The notes: generated from the letters alone by a model not told the origin. Shown: positions 8,327 through 17,880, numbered from the stretch's first letter. The stretch: 64,000 bases of DNA from Flavobacterium sp. YJ01 (GCF_029320955.1 NZ_CP119757.1:4216001-4280000); one strand, 5' to 3'. Translations and numbers: made by a program.

Positions 8327-9760
8327 ATGAAAAAGATAAAAATTACAGCAATTATCCTATTACTAACAGGAATTACAATTTCCTGCACAGGAAGTTACGA
8401 AGAGCTTAACGAGAATCCCAACCTTATTACAGAGATAAGTCCGGGAACTTTGTTAAATCCTATTATTTACGGAATTGCTTCTCAGAATGCCTCTCAAAGT
8501 GTAGATGTTACTTTCAATTTAATGCAGGTTTCACTTCCTTTTCCAAGTATTACAGGAGGTTTACACCGTTATGATGTAAGCAACAATATTGGAAACTCAG
8601 CATGGAATAATTATTACAAATGGCTAAACAATATCAGAGAAATGCGAATGGCTTCAGTAAAAGCTGGAGACGGCAATTACGAAGCCGTTGCATTAACCCT
8701 TAATGCTTTGGTGTACGCCAATCTTACAGATCTTTTTGGTCCAGTTCCTATGACTGAAGCAGCGCGTGGAGAAGATGGAATTTTGTACCCAAAGTATGAT
8801 ACGCAAGAGTTTATTTATGAAACAATTTTGGCAGATTTAGAAAGAGCCAATACACTTTATGATACAAGTAAAGCAATGATTTATACCGAAGATATTCTGT
8901 TTCAAAATAATGTTTTGAAATGGAAGAAATTCACCAATTCTCTAAAAATGAGATTGCTTTTACGAGTTTCTAATAGAACAGAAACAGGAGCTTTTGCAAA
9001 ACTAGCCTATATGGCAGATCATCCTGAAGTTTATCCTGTTTTTACAAATACTGCTGAAAGTGCTATTTTAAAAATTACAGGAGTTGCGCCAAATGTTTCT
9101 CCGTGGGGCAGACCTCAAGATTTTAACCTGAATATCAAAATGGCTTCTTTCTTTATTGATAATTTGAATACGCTTGAAGATCCGAGAAGAGCCATAATTG
9201 CAACTGGTGCTACAGCTTTGGTTACCAATGCACCAATCGGATTTAAAGGAATTACAAGTGCTTATGCTGGTTCAGATTCTCAGTTCAAATACAATGCTTC
9301 AACACTTTATAATGTGCAGGTACAAAACCCAATGCAGATATTTCTTTTAACGTATGCTGAGGTTGAATTTATTAAAGCAGAATTAGCGCAACGTGGTCTT
9401 ATTGCAGATGCTGCAGGACATTATGAAAAAGGAGTAAGAGCAGGCATAGAACAATTAAAAGCTACAACTCCAACCACTTATTTCAATAAACCAGAAGCGC
9501 AATATGATGGAACTTTAGAAAGGATAATGTTGCAAAAGTATTATGCTTTATATTTTACAGATTATCAGCAATGGTTTGAATATCGCAGAACAGGCTTTCC
9601 TGTACTGCCAACAACAACCGCAATGTTAAACAATGGAGTTATGCCGTCAAGGTTTACTTATCCGGATAATCAGCAAATCAAGAATACCGAAAACTATCAT
9701 AAAGCAGTTGAAATGGTTGGAGGAGATAATATCAATACAAAAGTTTGGTGGGATAAATAA
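8327..9760 (+). CDS. SusD/RagB family outer membrane lipoprotein
   Basis: A 477-residue lipoprotein with a type II signal (ITISC, lipidated Cys20) followed by the YEELNENPN motif common in the SusD-like_2 group. It is helical and TPR-like in composition, with the C-terminal YYALYFTDYQQWFEYRRTG segment typical of these proteins. It acts as the ligand-binding lid of the SusC partner just upstream. It belongs to the shorter SusD-like_2 branch rather than the canonical starch-type SusD, and such proteins occur in loci for non-glycan ligands too. Transcribed with SusC and the two phosphoesterases. Confidence 0.9.
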   Translation: MKKIKITAIILLLTGITISCTGSYEELNENPNLITEISPGTLLNPIIYGIASQNASQSVDVTFNLMQVSLPFPSITGGLHRYDVSNNIGNSAWNNYYKWLNNIREMRMASVKAGDGNYEAVALTLNALVYANLTDLFGPVPMTEAARGEDGILYPKYDTQEFIYETILADLERANTLYDTSKAMIYTEDILFQNNVLKWKKFTNSLKMRLLLRVSNRTETGAFAKLAYMADHPEVYPVFTNTAESAILKITGVAPNVSPWGRPQDFNLNIKMASFFIDNLNTLEDPRRAIIATGATALVTNAPIGFKGITSAYAGSDSQFKYNASTLYNVQVQNPMQIFLLTYAEVEFIKAELAQRGLIADAAGHYEKGVRAGIEQLKATTPTTYFNKPEAQYDGTLERIMLQKYYALYFTDYQQWFEYRRTGFPVLPTTTAMLNNGVMPSRFTYPDNQQIKNTENYHKAVEMVGGDNINTKVWWDK

Positions 9761-9770
9761 AAAGTAAAAG

Positions 9771-11345
9771 ATGAAAAAGACATTTATATATAGCGCAATA
9801 CTGTTTTGTGGTGTTTTAACAGCGCAAACAACCGTAAAAGGAATCGTATTTGAAGATTTAAATCAAAATGGTAAAAAGGAAAAAAAAGAAAAAGGAATTG
9901 CAAATGTTGCCGTAACAAACGGTCGAGAAGTTGTTGTAACCGATAAAAAAGGAAACTACGAATTGCCATTGCAAAACGATGCCATTATTGCCGTAATCAA
10001 ACCTTCTGGGTATAAAATTCAGGTTAATAAAGATAATCTGCCTCAGTTCTTCTATAATCATAAACCAGCGGGTTCTCCTAAAGGAAAGTTTGAGGGAGTT
10101 GCACCAACAGGAAAATTGCCAGAATCTGTAGATTTTGGATTGCTTCCGCAGAAGGAGACCAATGATTTTACGGCTCTTATTTTTGGAGATCCGCAGCCTT
10201 ATAATCTAGAAGAAGTTGATTTTTTTGCGAGAGGAATTGTTGCCGAAGTTGAAGGCATTAAAAACATTCCGTTTGGATTAAGTATGGGAGATTTGGTTGG
10301 AAACGATCTTAGCTTATTCAATCCATACATTCAAGCAGTAAAAAAAATCGGAATTCCGTGGTACAATCTTTTAGGAAACCATGATTTAAATTTTGATGCC
10401 AAAGAAGATAATTTGGCAGATGAAACCTACGAAGCTCATTTCGGACCTGCAAATTATGCTTTCAATTACGGAAAAGTGCATTTTATTGTAGTTGACGATG
10501 TTTTGTATCCAGATCCAAGAGATCATGAAGGATATTGGGGCGGATTTACAGACGAACAAATGCAGTTTATTGCAAACGATCTTAAAACAGTTCCAAAAGA
10601 CAATTTAATTGTGTTGGCTTTCCATATTCCGATAAGCGAACCTGACAGTAAAGACGATTCTTTTAGAGATGAAGACCGTCAAAAATTATTTGAATTGTTG
10701 AAAGATTTCCCAAATACACTTTCGCTTTCGGCGCATACACACATGCAAAGACAAGATTTTTTCGAAAAGAAAGATGGCTGGTTACAGGAAACTCCACATC
10801 ATCATTATAATATCGGAACAACATCTGGCGATTGGTATTCAGGAAAATTAGATGAGAAAGGAATTCCAATTTCGGTTATGCGAGACGGAACTCCAAAAGG
10901 TTATGCTTTCATTCATTTTAATGGAAATAAATATACTGTCGATTATAAAGTAGCGGGAAAACCAGAAAATTATCAAATGAAAGTTTTTGCTCCAAAAGTG
11001 GTAGCCAAAGCAAAACGCACCAAATCTGGCGTATTTGCCAATTTTTTCATGGGAAGTAAAAAAGACAAAGTTCTTTACCGAGTAGATCAAGGAGATTGGA
11101 AAGAAATGGAATATGTAGAAGTGCAAGATCCATCTTATGTAGAATTGGTTTACGAATGGGAATTATCTGAAGTGCTTATGCCTGGAAAACGTTCTTCAGA
11201 TCCTGAAAAAAGTACGCACGTATGGAGAGGAAATATTCCTTCTGATCTTGCTATCGGAGAACATGCAATTGAGATTAAAGCGACAGATATGTTTGGTAAA
11301 ACGCATACTGCAAATACGACTTACAGAATTGATAAAGTGAAATAA
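9771..11345 (+). CDS. Calcineurin-like metallophosphoesterase
   Basis: A 524-residue secreted enzyme: signal peptide (about 1-18), N-terminal beta-sandwich domain (about 20-110, VFEDLNQNGKKEKKEKG), a calcineurin-type phosphoesterase core (about 130-360), and a C-terminal accessory domain (about 370-520). Metal ligands appear in FGDPQPY (Gln in place of the usual His of GDxH), MGDLVGND, GNHD, AFHIP and SAHTH. The GDPQ variant is common in this domain arrangement. It probably removes phosphate from an ester brought in or trimmed by the operon. It is 10 bases after susD and one base before the glycerophosphodiesterase start, so the two hydrolases are made together and may act in sequence. Confidence 0.9.
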   Translation: MKKTFIYSAILFCGVLTAQTTVKGIVFEDLNQNGKKEKKEKGIANVAVTNGREVVVTDKKGNYELPLQNDAIIAVIKPSGYKIQVNKDNLPQFFYNHKPAGSPKGKFEGVAPTGKLPESVDFGLLPQKETNDFTALIFGDPQPYNLEEVDFFARGIVAEVEGIKNIPFGLSMGDLVGNDLSLFNPYIQAVKKIGIPWYNLLGNHDLNFDAKEDNLADETYEAHFGPANYAFNYGKVHFIVVDDVLYPDPRDHEGYWGGFTDEQMQFIANDLKTVPKDNLIVLAFHIPISEPDSKDDSFRDEDRQKLFELLKDFPNTLSLSAHTHMQRQDFFEKKDGWLQETPHHHYNIGTTSGDWYSGKLDEKGIPISVMRDGTPKGYAFIHFNGNKYTVDYKVAGKPENYQMKVFAPKVVAKAKRTKSGVFANFFMGSKKDKVLYRVDQGDWKEMEYVEVQDPSYVELVYEWELSEVLMPGKRSSDPEKSTHVWRGNIPSDLAIGEHAIEIKATDMFGKTHTANTTYRIDKVK

Positions 11346-11346
11346 A

Positions 11347-12255
11347 ATGCTAAAATTCAAAAAGATACTCTTTGTTTTAACGGCTGTATTATGTTCATAT
11401 TTCGGTAATAGCCAAAATGCAATTGCATCGAAAAGAACGATAGAAGTACAGGGACATCGCGGCGATCGCGGTAATTTTCCTGAGAATTCTATTCCAGCTT
11501 TTATAAGTGCTGTAAAAAAAGGTGCAGATGTTGTAGAATTGGATGTCGTGATTTCTAAAGACAAGAAAGTAATTGTTTCTCATGAGTCTTTTATGTCTTC
11601 GCAATATATGCTTGATAGCGAAGGAAATCCAATTACTAAGGAAAAAGAAAAGAGTTATAACCTATACGAAATGACGTATGACAGCATTAGAAAATTTGAC
11701 GGCGGTTCAAAAGGAAATACTGCTTTCCCGATGCAGCAGAAACAAAAAACGTATAAGCCTTTATTGTCAGAAGTTATAGATAATGTTGAAGAGTTTATTG
11801 CCAAAAACAATTTGAAACCAGTTCGATACAATATCGAAATCAAATCTGAAAAATCGGATTACGGCAAAAGACAACCAGAACCAGAAGCTTTTACAGATTT
11901 GGTGATGAAAATCATTAAAGAAAAACGTGTCGAAAAGAAAATCAACATTCAATCTTTTGATCCGACTGTTTTAAATGTGATGCACAAAAGATATCCAAAA
12001 ACAAAAATTGCTTATTTGGTTGGAGAAGGCAGCATAGCTAAAAATCTCTCTCTGCTTGATTTTAAACCAGAAATTTACAGTCCGCATTATAAATTGTTAA
12101 ACCAAACAGAAGTCGATTCACTTCGATTGATGAAGATGAAAATTATTCCTTGGACCGTTAATGATGACAAAGCAATTGACAATATGATACAGCTTCAGGT
12201 AGACGGAATAATTACGGACTATCCTGAAAATGTATTGCAAAAACTGAATTTGTAA
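11347..12255 (+). CDS. Glycerophosphodiester phosphodiesterase
   Basis: A 302-residue secreted enzyme of the GDPD family (TIM barrel, Ca2+-dependent), which splits glycerophosphodiesters into an alcohol and glycerol 3-phosphate. Visible motifs are QGHRGDRGNFPENS with catalytic HRG, VELDVVISKD with the metal-binding ExD, VSHE with the second catalytic His, YNIEIKSE, and the closing PWTVND and GIITDYPE. A signal peptide (about residues 1-22) places it in the periplasm or outside. It follows the calcineurin-type phosphoesterase by one base. The pair suggests stepwise use of deacylated phospholipid head groups such as glycerophosphoinositol (inference). Confidence 0.92.
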   Translation: MLKFKKILFVLTAVLCSYFGNSQNAIASKRTIEVQGHRGDRGNFPENSIPAFISAVKKGADVVELDVVISKDKKVIVSHESFMSSQYMLDSEGNPITKEKEKSYNLYEMTYDSIRKFDGGSKGNTAFPMQQKQKTYKPLLSEVIDNVEEFIAKNNLKPVRYNIEIKSEKSDYGKRQPEPEAFTDLVMKIIKEKRVEKKINIQSFDPTVLNVMHKRYPKTKIAYLVGEGSIAKNLSLLDFKPEIYSPHYKLLNQTEVDSLRLMKMKIIPWTVNDDKAIDNMIQLQVDGIITDYPENVLQKLNL

Positions 12256-12296
12256 AACAATATTTTTTGAATAATTAATTTAATAAAGAAAATTTA

Positions 12297-12590
12297 ATGA
12301 ATGGAATAAGCGCCAGAGAGCATCGGACTATTGCGGCGGCCTTTGATAAATTTGAATCTATGTCTTCGGTATTTTCTTATGTATTAGAAGAATCACAAGA
12401 TTCAGAGATTCGAGAAGGCATGGAATCGCTGGAAAAGTTATATGAGCAGTATAATAAGCTTTACAGTGAACTCGAAAAATGTATTAAAGAATATGAAGGA
12501 AAGAAAAAAAGAGTGAGAATGGCTGTAAATAAAGGAAACCGAAAATTGCTTTCTGAATTGCAAAAAAATCCACCGCTATTAAATTTTTAA
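12297..12590 (+). CDS. Small coiled-coil protein of unknown function
   Basis: A 97-residue, highly charged, soluble protein with no signal peptide. A long amphipathic helix from about residue 35 to 80 (EGMESLEKLYEQYNKLYSEL, then KCIKEYEGKKKRVR) predicts a coiled coil. I do not recognise the family. It lies 41 bases behind the glycerophosphodiesterase and before a terminator at 12620-12650, so it may be the last gene of the sigma-controlled operon or a separately expressed gene. Confidence 0.6.
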   Translation: MNGISAREHRTIAAAFDKFESMSSVFSYVLEESQDSEIREGMESLEKLYEQYNKLYSELEKCIKEYEGKKKRVRMAVNKGNRKLLSELQKNPPLLNF

Positions 12591-12619
12591 TTTCAATTAT
12601 CAAATAAATATAATCATGA

Positions 12620-12650
12620 AACCTTCAAGCGTTTAAGCTTGGAGGTTTTT
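12620..12650 (+). terminator. Intrinsic terminator
   Basis: AACCTTCAAGC and GCTTGGAGGTT pair over 11 bp (one G-T wobble) around a 6-base loop and run into a T tract. It closes the transcript of the organophosphate operon and the 97-residue gene. Confidence 0.85.
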
Positions 12651-12847
12651 GTGTCTTTCACCTTTCTTTTAACTGTTGTCAATTTTTGAAATACAATTTC
12701 AGCACAAATTGCTAAGATAATATTATGTTATCAATAGATTATTTTTTGGTTAATTGCTTGTTTTTCTGATGAAATAGAAGAAAATTAATGACTTTAATTT
12801 ACGAAGTTAGTATTGTTAATTCAGTTTTAACCCTCAAAATATAAAAC

Positions 12848-14869
12848 GTGCATAATCATCTTATTCCATCGGAAATCTCTTGGCTTTCTTTCAATAATTG
12901 TATTTTGGATGAAGCAGAGGACTTAAATAATGCAGTATATGACAGAATTAAATTTCTGGCTATTCATTCTTCTAATCTGGATGAGTTTTTCAGGGTTAAA
13001 ATAAATAAGCTGCAAAAAAAGAAGACGAAGAAAAACAGCGATCTATTAGAAGATGTGCTAAAGGAAGTAAATCTGCAGCAAAATAGATTTGGAAAAATAT
13101 GGAGTTATTCCATTCTTACTGAATTAGCCTTAAATGATGTCATATATTATGAGTACCAGGAATTGTTGCCAGAACATTTAAATGAAATTGAATATTATTT
13201 TAAAAGTATTATTCTTTCTTATATTCAGGTTGTTTACATTACTTTAAATCAGCCAAAAACTTATTTTTTAAATAACCGAAGTTTATACTTTTTAGTAAAA
13301 ATAAAAGACAGTAAAGGCAATTATAATTTCGCTTATTTAAATATTCCATCAGATAAACTGGAACGTTTTAAGCAGTTGCAAAGCATAGAAAATACACATT
13401 ATATTATTTCAATCGATACCATAATTAGAAAATGTTTAACATTGATATTTACAGGATCCAAAATCATTTCTTGTAATGCCATAAAATTAAATCGTGATGA
13501 AAATTATCTGATTGAAGACGAAAATACAGGAGATTTAATAGCTAAAATTGAAGAAAAAATCGAAGAACGAAAACGAGGTTCTGCGACAAGATTTCTTTAC
13601 GATTCGAATATGGATGCAGATTCTTTTTCGGTTTGTAAAAAAGCCTTCAAACTTTACAAAAGTGAAATGATAAAGGGCGGGAGTCATCATAATTTTTTCG
13701 ATTTATTCAAATTCCCAAATCCAGTTAAGCCAAAATTACAGGGAAAGTATTATCCTAATCTGCCTCATTTGCCATTTGAAAACACTATATCAATTTTTGA
13801 TGTTATTAAAAAGCAAAACCAATTACTTCATTTTCCTTATCAATCGTATTATTATGTACTTCAGTTTTTTAATCAGGCAGCAATTAATAAAAATGTTACC
13901 GAAATTAAAATTACTCTTTACCGTATTTCTTCTCAATCCCTAATTGCAAATGCTTTAATAAGCGCTGCAAAAAATGGGAAAAAAGTTACCGTTTTTGTTG
14001 AGGTAAAAGCACGTTTTGATGAACATAATAATTTGTTCTGGTCTAAAGAAATGAAAAACGCTGGTATCAAAATTATTCAAAGTCTTCCTAACTTAAAAGT
14101 GCATGCCAAAGCTGCTTTGATTACAATGAAAGACAAATATGGTAATAAAAAGAATTATGGTTATCTGTCAACAGGAAATTTTAATGAAAGCACGGCAAAT
14201 GTCTATTCTGATTTTGGTTTTTTTACAGCAGAAACAGCATATACTAATGATTTAAAGAAAGTATTTTCATTTTTAAAAACCAAGAAAAAAGGCACAGAGC
14301 CAAAACATATTTTAGCCGCTGGTTTTAATATGAAGGAAAAATTACTCGAATTGATAGATGTTGAAATAAAAAATAAAAAAGCAGGGAAACAGGCTTCCGT
14401 ATTTTTAAAAGTAAACGGACTCGATGAGAAAGACATAATTGATAAACTTATTGAAGCAAGCAAGGCAGATGTTGAAGTTACCTTAATAGTCCGTGGCATT
14501 TGCACATTGCTGCCAGGAATAAAAAAAGTATCTGAAAACATAAAAATCTATCGAATTGTAGATATGTTTTTGGAGCATTCCAGAATTTACAAATTTGCCA
14601 ATAACGGTCAGGAAAAAATCTATTTATCTTCTGCCGATATGTTAAGCAGAAATTTAAACAGAAGAATAGAAGTCGCTTTTCCATTATATGATGAAAAGCA
14701 TATTGAAGAGATAAATAAAATAATTCAGTTGCAGTTAGAAGATAATATCAAAAGAAGAATTATAAATAATCAGGGTAATAATGAATTAGGAATTGAAGAT
14801 AAAGAAATTCCAAGACGAGCGCAGACTGGTATTTACAATTGGATTGCTAATGCTAATAGAATATCCTAA
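12848..14869 (+). CDS. ppk1: Polyphosphate kinase 1
   Basis: A 673-residue PPK1, which makes polyphosphate from ATP through a phosphohistidine and can run in reverse. Family landmarks are SEISWLSFN at the N-terminus, HSSNLDEFFRVK, KVHAKAAL with the autophosphorylated His at about 419, YLSTGNFNE, LEHSRIYKF with the second catalytic His at about 577, and SSADMLSRNLNRR. The start is GTG at 12848 because the N-terminal motif begins almost immediately and no ATG fits. The length is slightly below the 690-700 usual for the family. No exopolyphosphatase is adjacent. It is preceded by a terminator and 200 bases of AT-rich sequence, so it is probably its own transcription unit. Confidence 0.93.
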   Translation: MHNHLIPSEISWLSFNNCILDEAEDLNNAVYDRIKFLAIHSSNLDEFFRVKINKLQKKKTKKNSDLLEDVLKEVNLQQNRFGKIWSYSILTELALNDVIYYEYQELLPEHLNEIEYYFKSIILSYIQVVYITLNQPKTYFLNNRSLYFLVKIKDSKGNYNFAYLNIPSDKLERFKQLQSIENTHYIISIDTIIRKCLTLIFTGSKIISCNAIKLNRDENYLIEDENTGDLIAKIEEKIEERKRGSATRFLYDSNMDADSFSVCKKAFKLYKSEMIKGGSHHNFFDLFKFPNPVKPKLQGKYYPNLPHLPFENTISIFDVIKKQNQLLHFPYQSYYYVLQFFNQAAINKNVTEIKITLYRISSQSLIANALISAAKNGKKVTVFVEVKARFDEHNNLFWSKEMKNAGIKIIQSLPNLKVHAKAALITMKDKYGNKKNYGYLSTGNFNESTANVYSDFGFFTAETAYTNDLKKVFSFLKTKKKGTEPKHILAAGFNMKEKLLELIDVEIKNKKAGKQASVFLKVNGLDEKDIIDKLIEASKADVEVTLIVRGICTLLPGIKKVSENIKIYRIVDMFLEHSRIYKFANNGQEKIYLSSADMLSRNLNRRIEVAFPLYDEKHIEEINKIIQLQLEDNIKRRIINNQGNNELGIEDKEIPRRAQTGIYNWIANANRIS

Positions 14870-15445
14870 ATTAATTTTAAAAAGTCGGAACATATTTTTG
14901 TAAAATCTTCTGATCCTATTTTCAGCCGAATAGTTTTTAGTGCTTTTTTAAAAATATTCCATAATCAGAGCCTTATCAAAAGCAGGTAAATTGGTTTGAG
15001 TTATCTGTGGCTTTACTCATATTTAACTCTAAAGAAAAGAAATTTAACACTGAGGATTCTTTTAATCTCATCAATAAATAAAATGTAGATTTGTAAATAA
15101 TTCTTAATCAGTTGTTTACTTATGTTATGCTAACACAATTATTGTAAATGTAGACTTTGAAATTTTTCAATTATATAATTACAAGCAGATTTAATATTTA
15201 AAGTGCAAATGGGAAAATTAATTAAAAAGTTTTTTGTTTTTTAAAGCCTTGATTTTTAGTTTTTTAATGTTTAAAATTGGTTTTGATTTTTGTATTTAAT
15301 AAGGAAAAAGCTCAAGTATGAGATCGGATTGGTTTAGCTCCTATTTGTTTCATTGTTAAGTTTTTATTACCAGCATTTTTGTGATATGATATTTATCTAT
15401 GTTTGTTTTAAAAAGTAATATTAATAATAAGCCGATAAAATAAAT
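14870..15445. other. AT-rich intergenic region, 576 bases
   Basis: No ORF with coding character and no strong hairpin was found. The only supported element is the promoter-like pair at 15378-15405 just ahead of the RraB gene. The rest is unexplained low-complexity AT-rich sequence. Confidence 0.5.
15378..15405 (+). promoter_or_regulatory. Putative Bacteroidetes-type promoter of the RraB gene
   Basis: TTTG (15378-15381) and TATGTTTG (15398-15405) match the -33 TTG/TTTG and -7 TAnnTTTG elements of Flavobacterium promoters with a 16-base spacer, slightly shorter than usual. The start codon follows 40 bases later. Confidence 0.45.
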
Positions 15446-15844
15446 ATGTTAAGTTTTCTAAAGCCAAAAAAACAAAAAAGATTAGTTTCTGATAATGATT
15501 TTAATGCAAATTTAGTGAAGCATTACAGACTTGCAACGGAATCTCTTGTTAGTCTGCGAGATGCTGGAATTGAAGAAGAAGATGAATTAAGAATAGATTT
15601 CTTTTTTTACGCTGATACCCGTCAAAAAGCTGAAGCATTAGAAATGGGAATCCAAGAGAAGGATTTTAGCGCGAATTTTGAAACTGCACTGCATGATAAA
15701 AATCTTTTTATAATTTCTGGAAAAACAGGAAAGATTAAAATGATGCATGAAACCTTAAGTAAATGGGTTACTGAAATGTCTGAATTAGGATATGGTAATG
15801 ACTGTATTTTCGACAGCTGGAGCATTGATTCTGAGTTGAAATAG
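15446..15844 (+). CDS. RraB-like (ribonuclease E inhibitor B) domain protein
   Basis: A 132-residue cytoplasmic protein matching the RraB fold family: RIDFFFYADTRQKAEALEMG near residues 49-68 and MHETLSKWVTEMSELGY near 100-116 followed by DCIFDSWSID. In E. coli RraB binds and restrains RNase E. The Flavobacterium target is unknown and the inhibitor role here is carried over from the family name only. It is monocistronic, with a promoter-like element just upstream. Confidence 0.8.
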   Translation: MLSFLKPKKQKRLVSDNDFNANLVKHYRLATESLVSLRDAGIEEEDELRIDFFFYADTRQKAEALEMGIQEKDFSANFETALHDKNLFIISGKTGKIKMMHETLSKWVTEMSELGYGNDCIFDSWSIDSELK

Positions 15845-16042
15845 CCCAACTTAGTATCTATAGAATTGAATTTTTACAAATAGAATAGAGGCGTCTTTTT
15901 TTAAAAGGAAGATCTTATTTAATTTCAAGAAAATTTTAGAATAAAATTTTGATGAATTGGTGACAAAATAGTTTATTGCTATGTTTTTTTAGTGATTTAT
16001 CAACAATAAAAACACCAACGAAATTGCCAACCAAAAAAAAAC

Positions 16043-16077
16043 AAAAAGCCTGTAAACATTAAGTTTACAGGCTTTTT
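16043..16077 (-). terminator. Terminator of the tmRNA gene (possibly bidirectional)
   Basis: A perfect 15-bp stem, AAAAAGCCTGTAAAC and its complement, surrounds a 5-base loop. On the minus strand it starts three bases after the tmRNA 3' end and runs into a T-rich tract. T runs also flank it in the plus direction, so it can serve the RraB gene as well. Confidence 0.9.
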
Positions 16078-16079
16078 TG

Positions 16080-16475
16080 TGGAGTCGCCGAGAATCGAAC
16101 TCGGGTCCAAACAAGCAACTAAAGAGCTTTCTACACGCTTATTTCCTGATTAGATTTTCGATGTTAAGCTAGGCCAGAAACAGCCACCGAACACTTATCT
16201 TCTTAATTTTCGAAACCCACCCGAAGCTCATGGATATCTAGGTTTATTTTTACGGTTCCCCTGAACGGAACGCCACAAACCAAGGCTTTCCAGGAGAATC
16301 CAGCTTCTCTACCTTGTAGAGACGTGGCGCAATCGTACTATGATTCGGATTATGCAGCTAAAGCGTAATTATTTTCGCCGTGTAAAAGTTCGAGATCTTA
16401 TATTTACGAGCAAGGTCTCAATGCTCGACGTGCTTACTGTTCAATTCGACTTGCTGTCAAAACCAGTCGACCCCA
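16080..16475 (-). ncRNA. ssrA: Transfer-messenger RNA (tmRNA)
   Basis: The minus strand begins GGGGTCGACTGGTTTTGACAG and ends CGAGTTCGATTCTCGGCGACTCC plus A. The termini pair as an acceptor stem (GGGGTCG with CGACTCC) and the T arm carries GTTCGATTC. The 3' CCA is not encoded. The tag frame at 16379-16350 reads GENNYALAA and TAA, the usual Bacteroidetes-type degradation tag. The RNA rescues stalled ribosomes and marks the unfinished proteins for proteolysis. Length about 396 nt, normal for a one-piece tmRNA. Confidence 0.95.
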
Positions 16476-16533
16476 AAAATAAGTCTGCAAATTTAGAGTA
16501 TTTGAAATTACTTTCTATTAAAATTTTTAAAAA

Positions 16534-16658
16534 AAAGTCATAAAGTCAAAAGTCGAAAGTCAAAAAGTCAACCAAATGTTGTAGAAAAAATAATATAGAC
16601 ATCATTTTTAAGACTTTACAACTTTCGACTTTTGACTTTTGACTTTCGACTTTCGACT
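16534..16658. repeat. Heptamer-type repeat with opposed arms (AGTCAAA/AGTCGAA)
   Basis: Left arm 16534-16569 holds about five near-copies of AAAGTC(A/G)A; right arm 16611-16658 holds the complementary GACTTT(T/C) units. The arms could fold into a long imperfect hairpin. It lies between the serine hydrolase and tmRNA genes and codes for nothing. Confidence 0.75.
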
Positions 16659-16664
16659 ATAATC

Positions 16665-17867
16665 TTACTCTTCGTCTTTAAAATTAAAAGGATAATCTCC
16701 AAATATTGGCGCTAATTTGCGGACAGCATACGTATTTCTCGTCATCTTGTTTGAAAGCGCAATAATTGTAACGCCTTCTTTCATTAAAGTAATGTAAGAT
16801 GAAGTGTTTCCGTGCCACCAACCGTTATGAAAATAGAAATTTTGTCCCGTTTCCCAGTTGATCATTCTAATTCCAAGACCATAATTTTTAGTTCCTTTTC
16901 GCTCATTGCTATAACCTGTATAAACTTGTTTTAGTAATTCAGGTTTTAAGAAATCTGGCGATTGTCTTGCACGATCAAATTTTAAAAGATCTCGTGCTGT
17001 AGAAAATACGTTTTTGTCACCATAAACATTATCTAAATAGTCAAATCCTATTTCTACGCCATTTCCTTTATAAGAAGGAACAATTTTTTTTCGGTCTTTA
17101 TCATCGTCAAAAACATAGGTGTTTTTCATTCCAAGAGGTTTGAAAATCATTTCTGACATTGCTTCTTTATAACTTAAACCAGTAATTTTTTCTATAATAA
17201 GAGCCAACATTGCATAATTGGTGTTGCAATAACTAAAACGTGTTCCTGTCTTAGATTCTAACCCAATATCTTTTGTTGCCAGAATGTCAAGAATGTCTTT
17301 GTTAGTCAATTGGTTATGGCGATCCCAGATCGATTTATCTCGATCTGTAAAATAAGCATAATTACGCATTCCGGTACGATGACTTAGCAACATTCTAATG
17401 GTGCAATCTTCATAAGGAAATGTTTTTAGAATCGTATTTACTTTTTGGTCCAAATCAATTTTACCTGCATTTACCAATTTTAAAATGGCAGTTGCAGTTA
17501 AAACCTTACTCACCGAGGCAATCTGAACTGGGGTTTCTGCCGTTATTTTTGTTCCTTCATTTTTATTGGCAAATCCGTTGTATTTTTCAAAAATTATCTG
17601 ACCATTTTTGGCTACTAGAAAGCTTCCGTTCATGGTATTATTAGGCCAGTTTTTATTATAAAAGTGATTTATTCTACCAACAACCGAGTTTATATAGGCC
17701 TGAGAAATTTTCTTTTCTGCGCCTAAAGGCTTCATTTTAGGTAATGTATCTTCGACTGTTTGTGTAGTATCTGTTGCTGTTTTTTTGTTTTGACCACATG
17801 AGCTTAAAACTAATACTGAGAAAAGTATTTGTGGTATCTTTGTTTTTTTAAGGAAAATCATTTGCAT
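16665..17867 (-). CDS. Serine hydrolase lipoprotein (class C beta-lactamase fold)
   Basis: A 400-residue lipoprotein (VLSSC, Cys24) with the penicillin-binding/beta-lactamase fold. The active site shows S118-x-x-K121 in QIASVSKV, a YxN-type motif in FSYCNTNY, and HNG in FYFHNGWWHG, which replaces the KTG of true beta-lactamases. Members act as esterases or D-amino peptidases. Genuine antibiotic hydrolysis is not implied. It probably faces the periplasm or cell surface. It stands alone on the minus strand, divergent from the Lys1-like gene, and is flanked downstream by the AGTCAAA repeat. Confidence 0.88.
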   Translation of the reverse strand: MQMIFLKKTKIPQILFSVLVLSSCGQNKKTATDTTQTVEDTLPKMKPLGAEKKISQAYINSVVGRINHFYNKNWPNNTMNGSFLVAKNGQIIFEKYNGFANKNEGTKITAETPVQIASVSKVLTATAILKLVNAGKIDLDQKVNTILKTFPYEDCTIRMLLSHRTGMRNYAYFTDRDKSIWDRHNQLTNKDILDILATKDIGLESKTGTRFSYCNTNYAMLALIIEKITGLSYKEAMSEMIFKPLGMKNTYVFDDDKDRKKIVPSYKGNGVEIGFDYLDNVYGDKNVFSTARDLLKFDRARQSPDFLKPELLKQVYTGYSNERKGTKNYGLGIRMINWETGQNFYFHNGWWHGNTSSYITLMKEGVTIIALSNKMTRNTYAVRKLAPIFGDYPFNFKDEE

Positions 17868-17880
17868 CGTTCTTTAAAAA

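Noticed and set aside
12591..12847. Small RNA gene before ppk1
   Set aside because: Only the terminator hairpin of the preceding gene is visible; no other stable structure seen.
16665..17867. Beta-lactamase resistance gene
   Set aside because: SxxK and YxN are present but HNG replaces KTG, the protein is a lipoprotein, and related serine hydrolases are common housekeeping enzymes.
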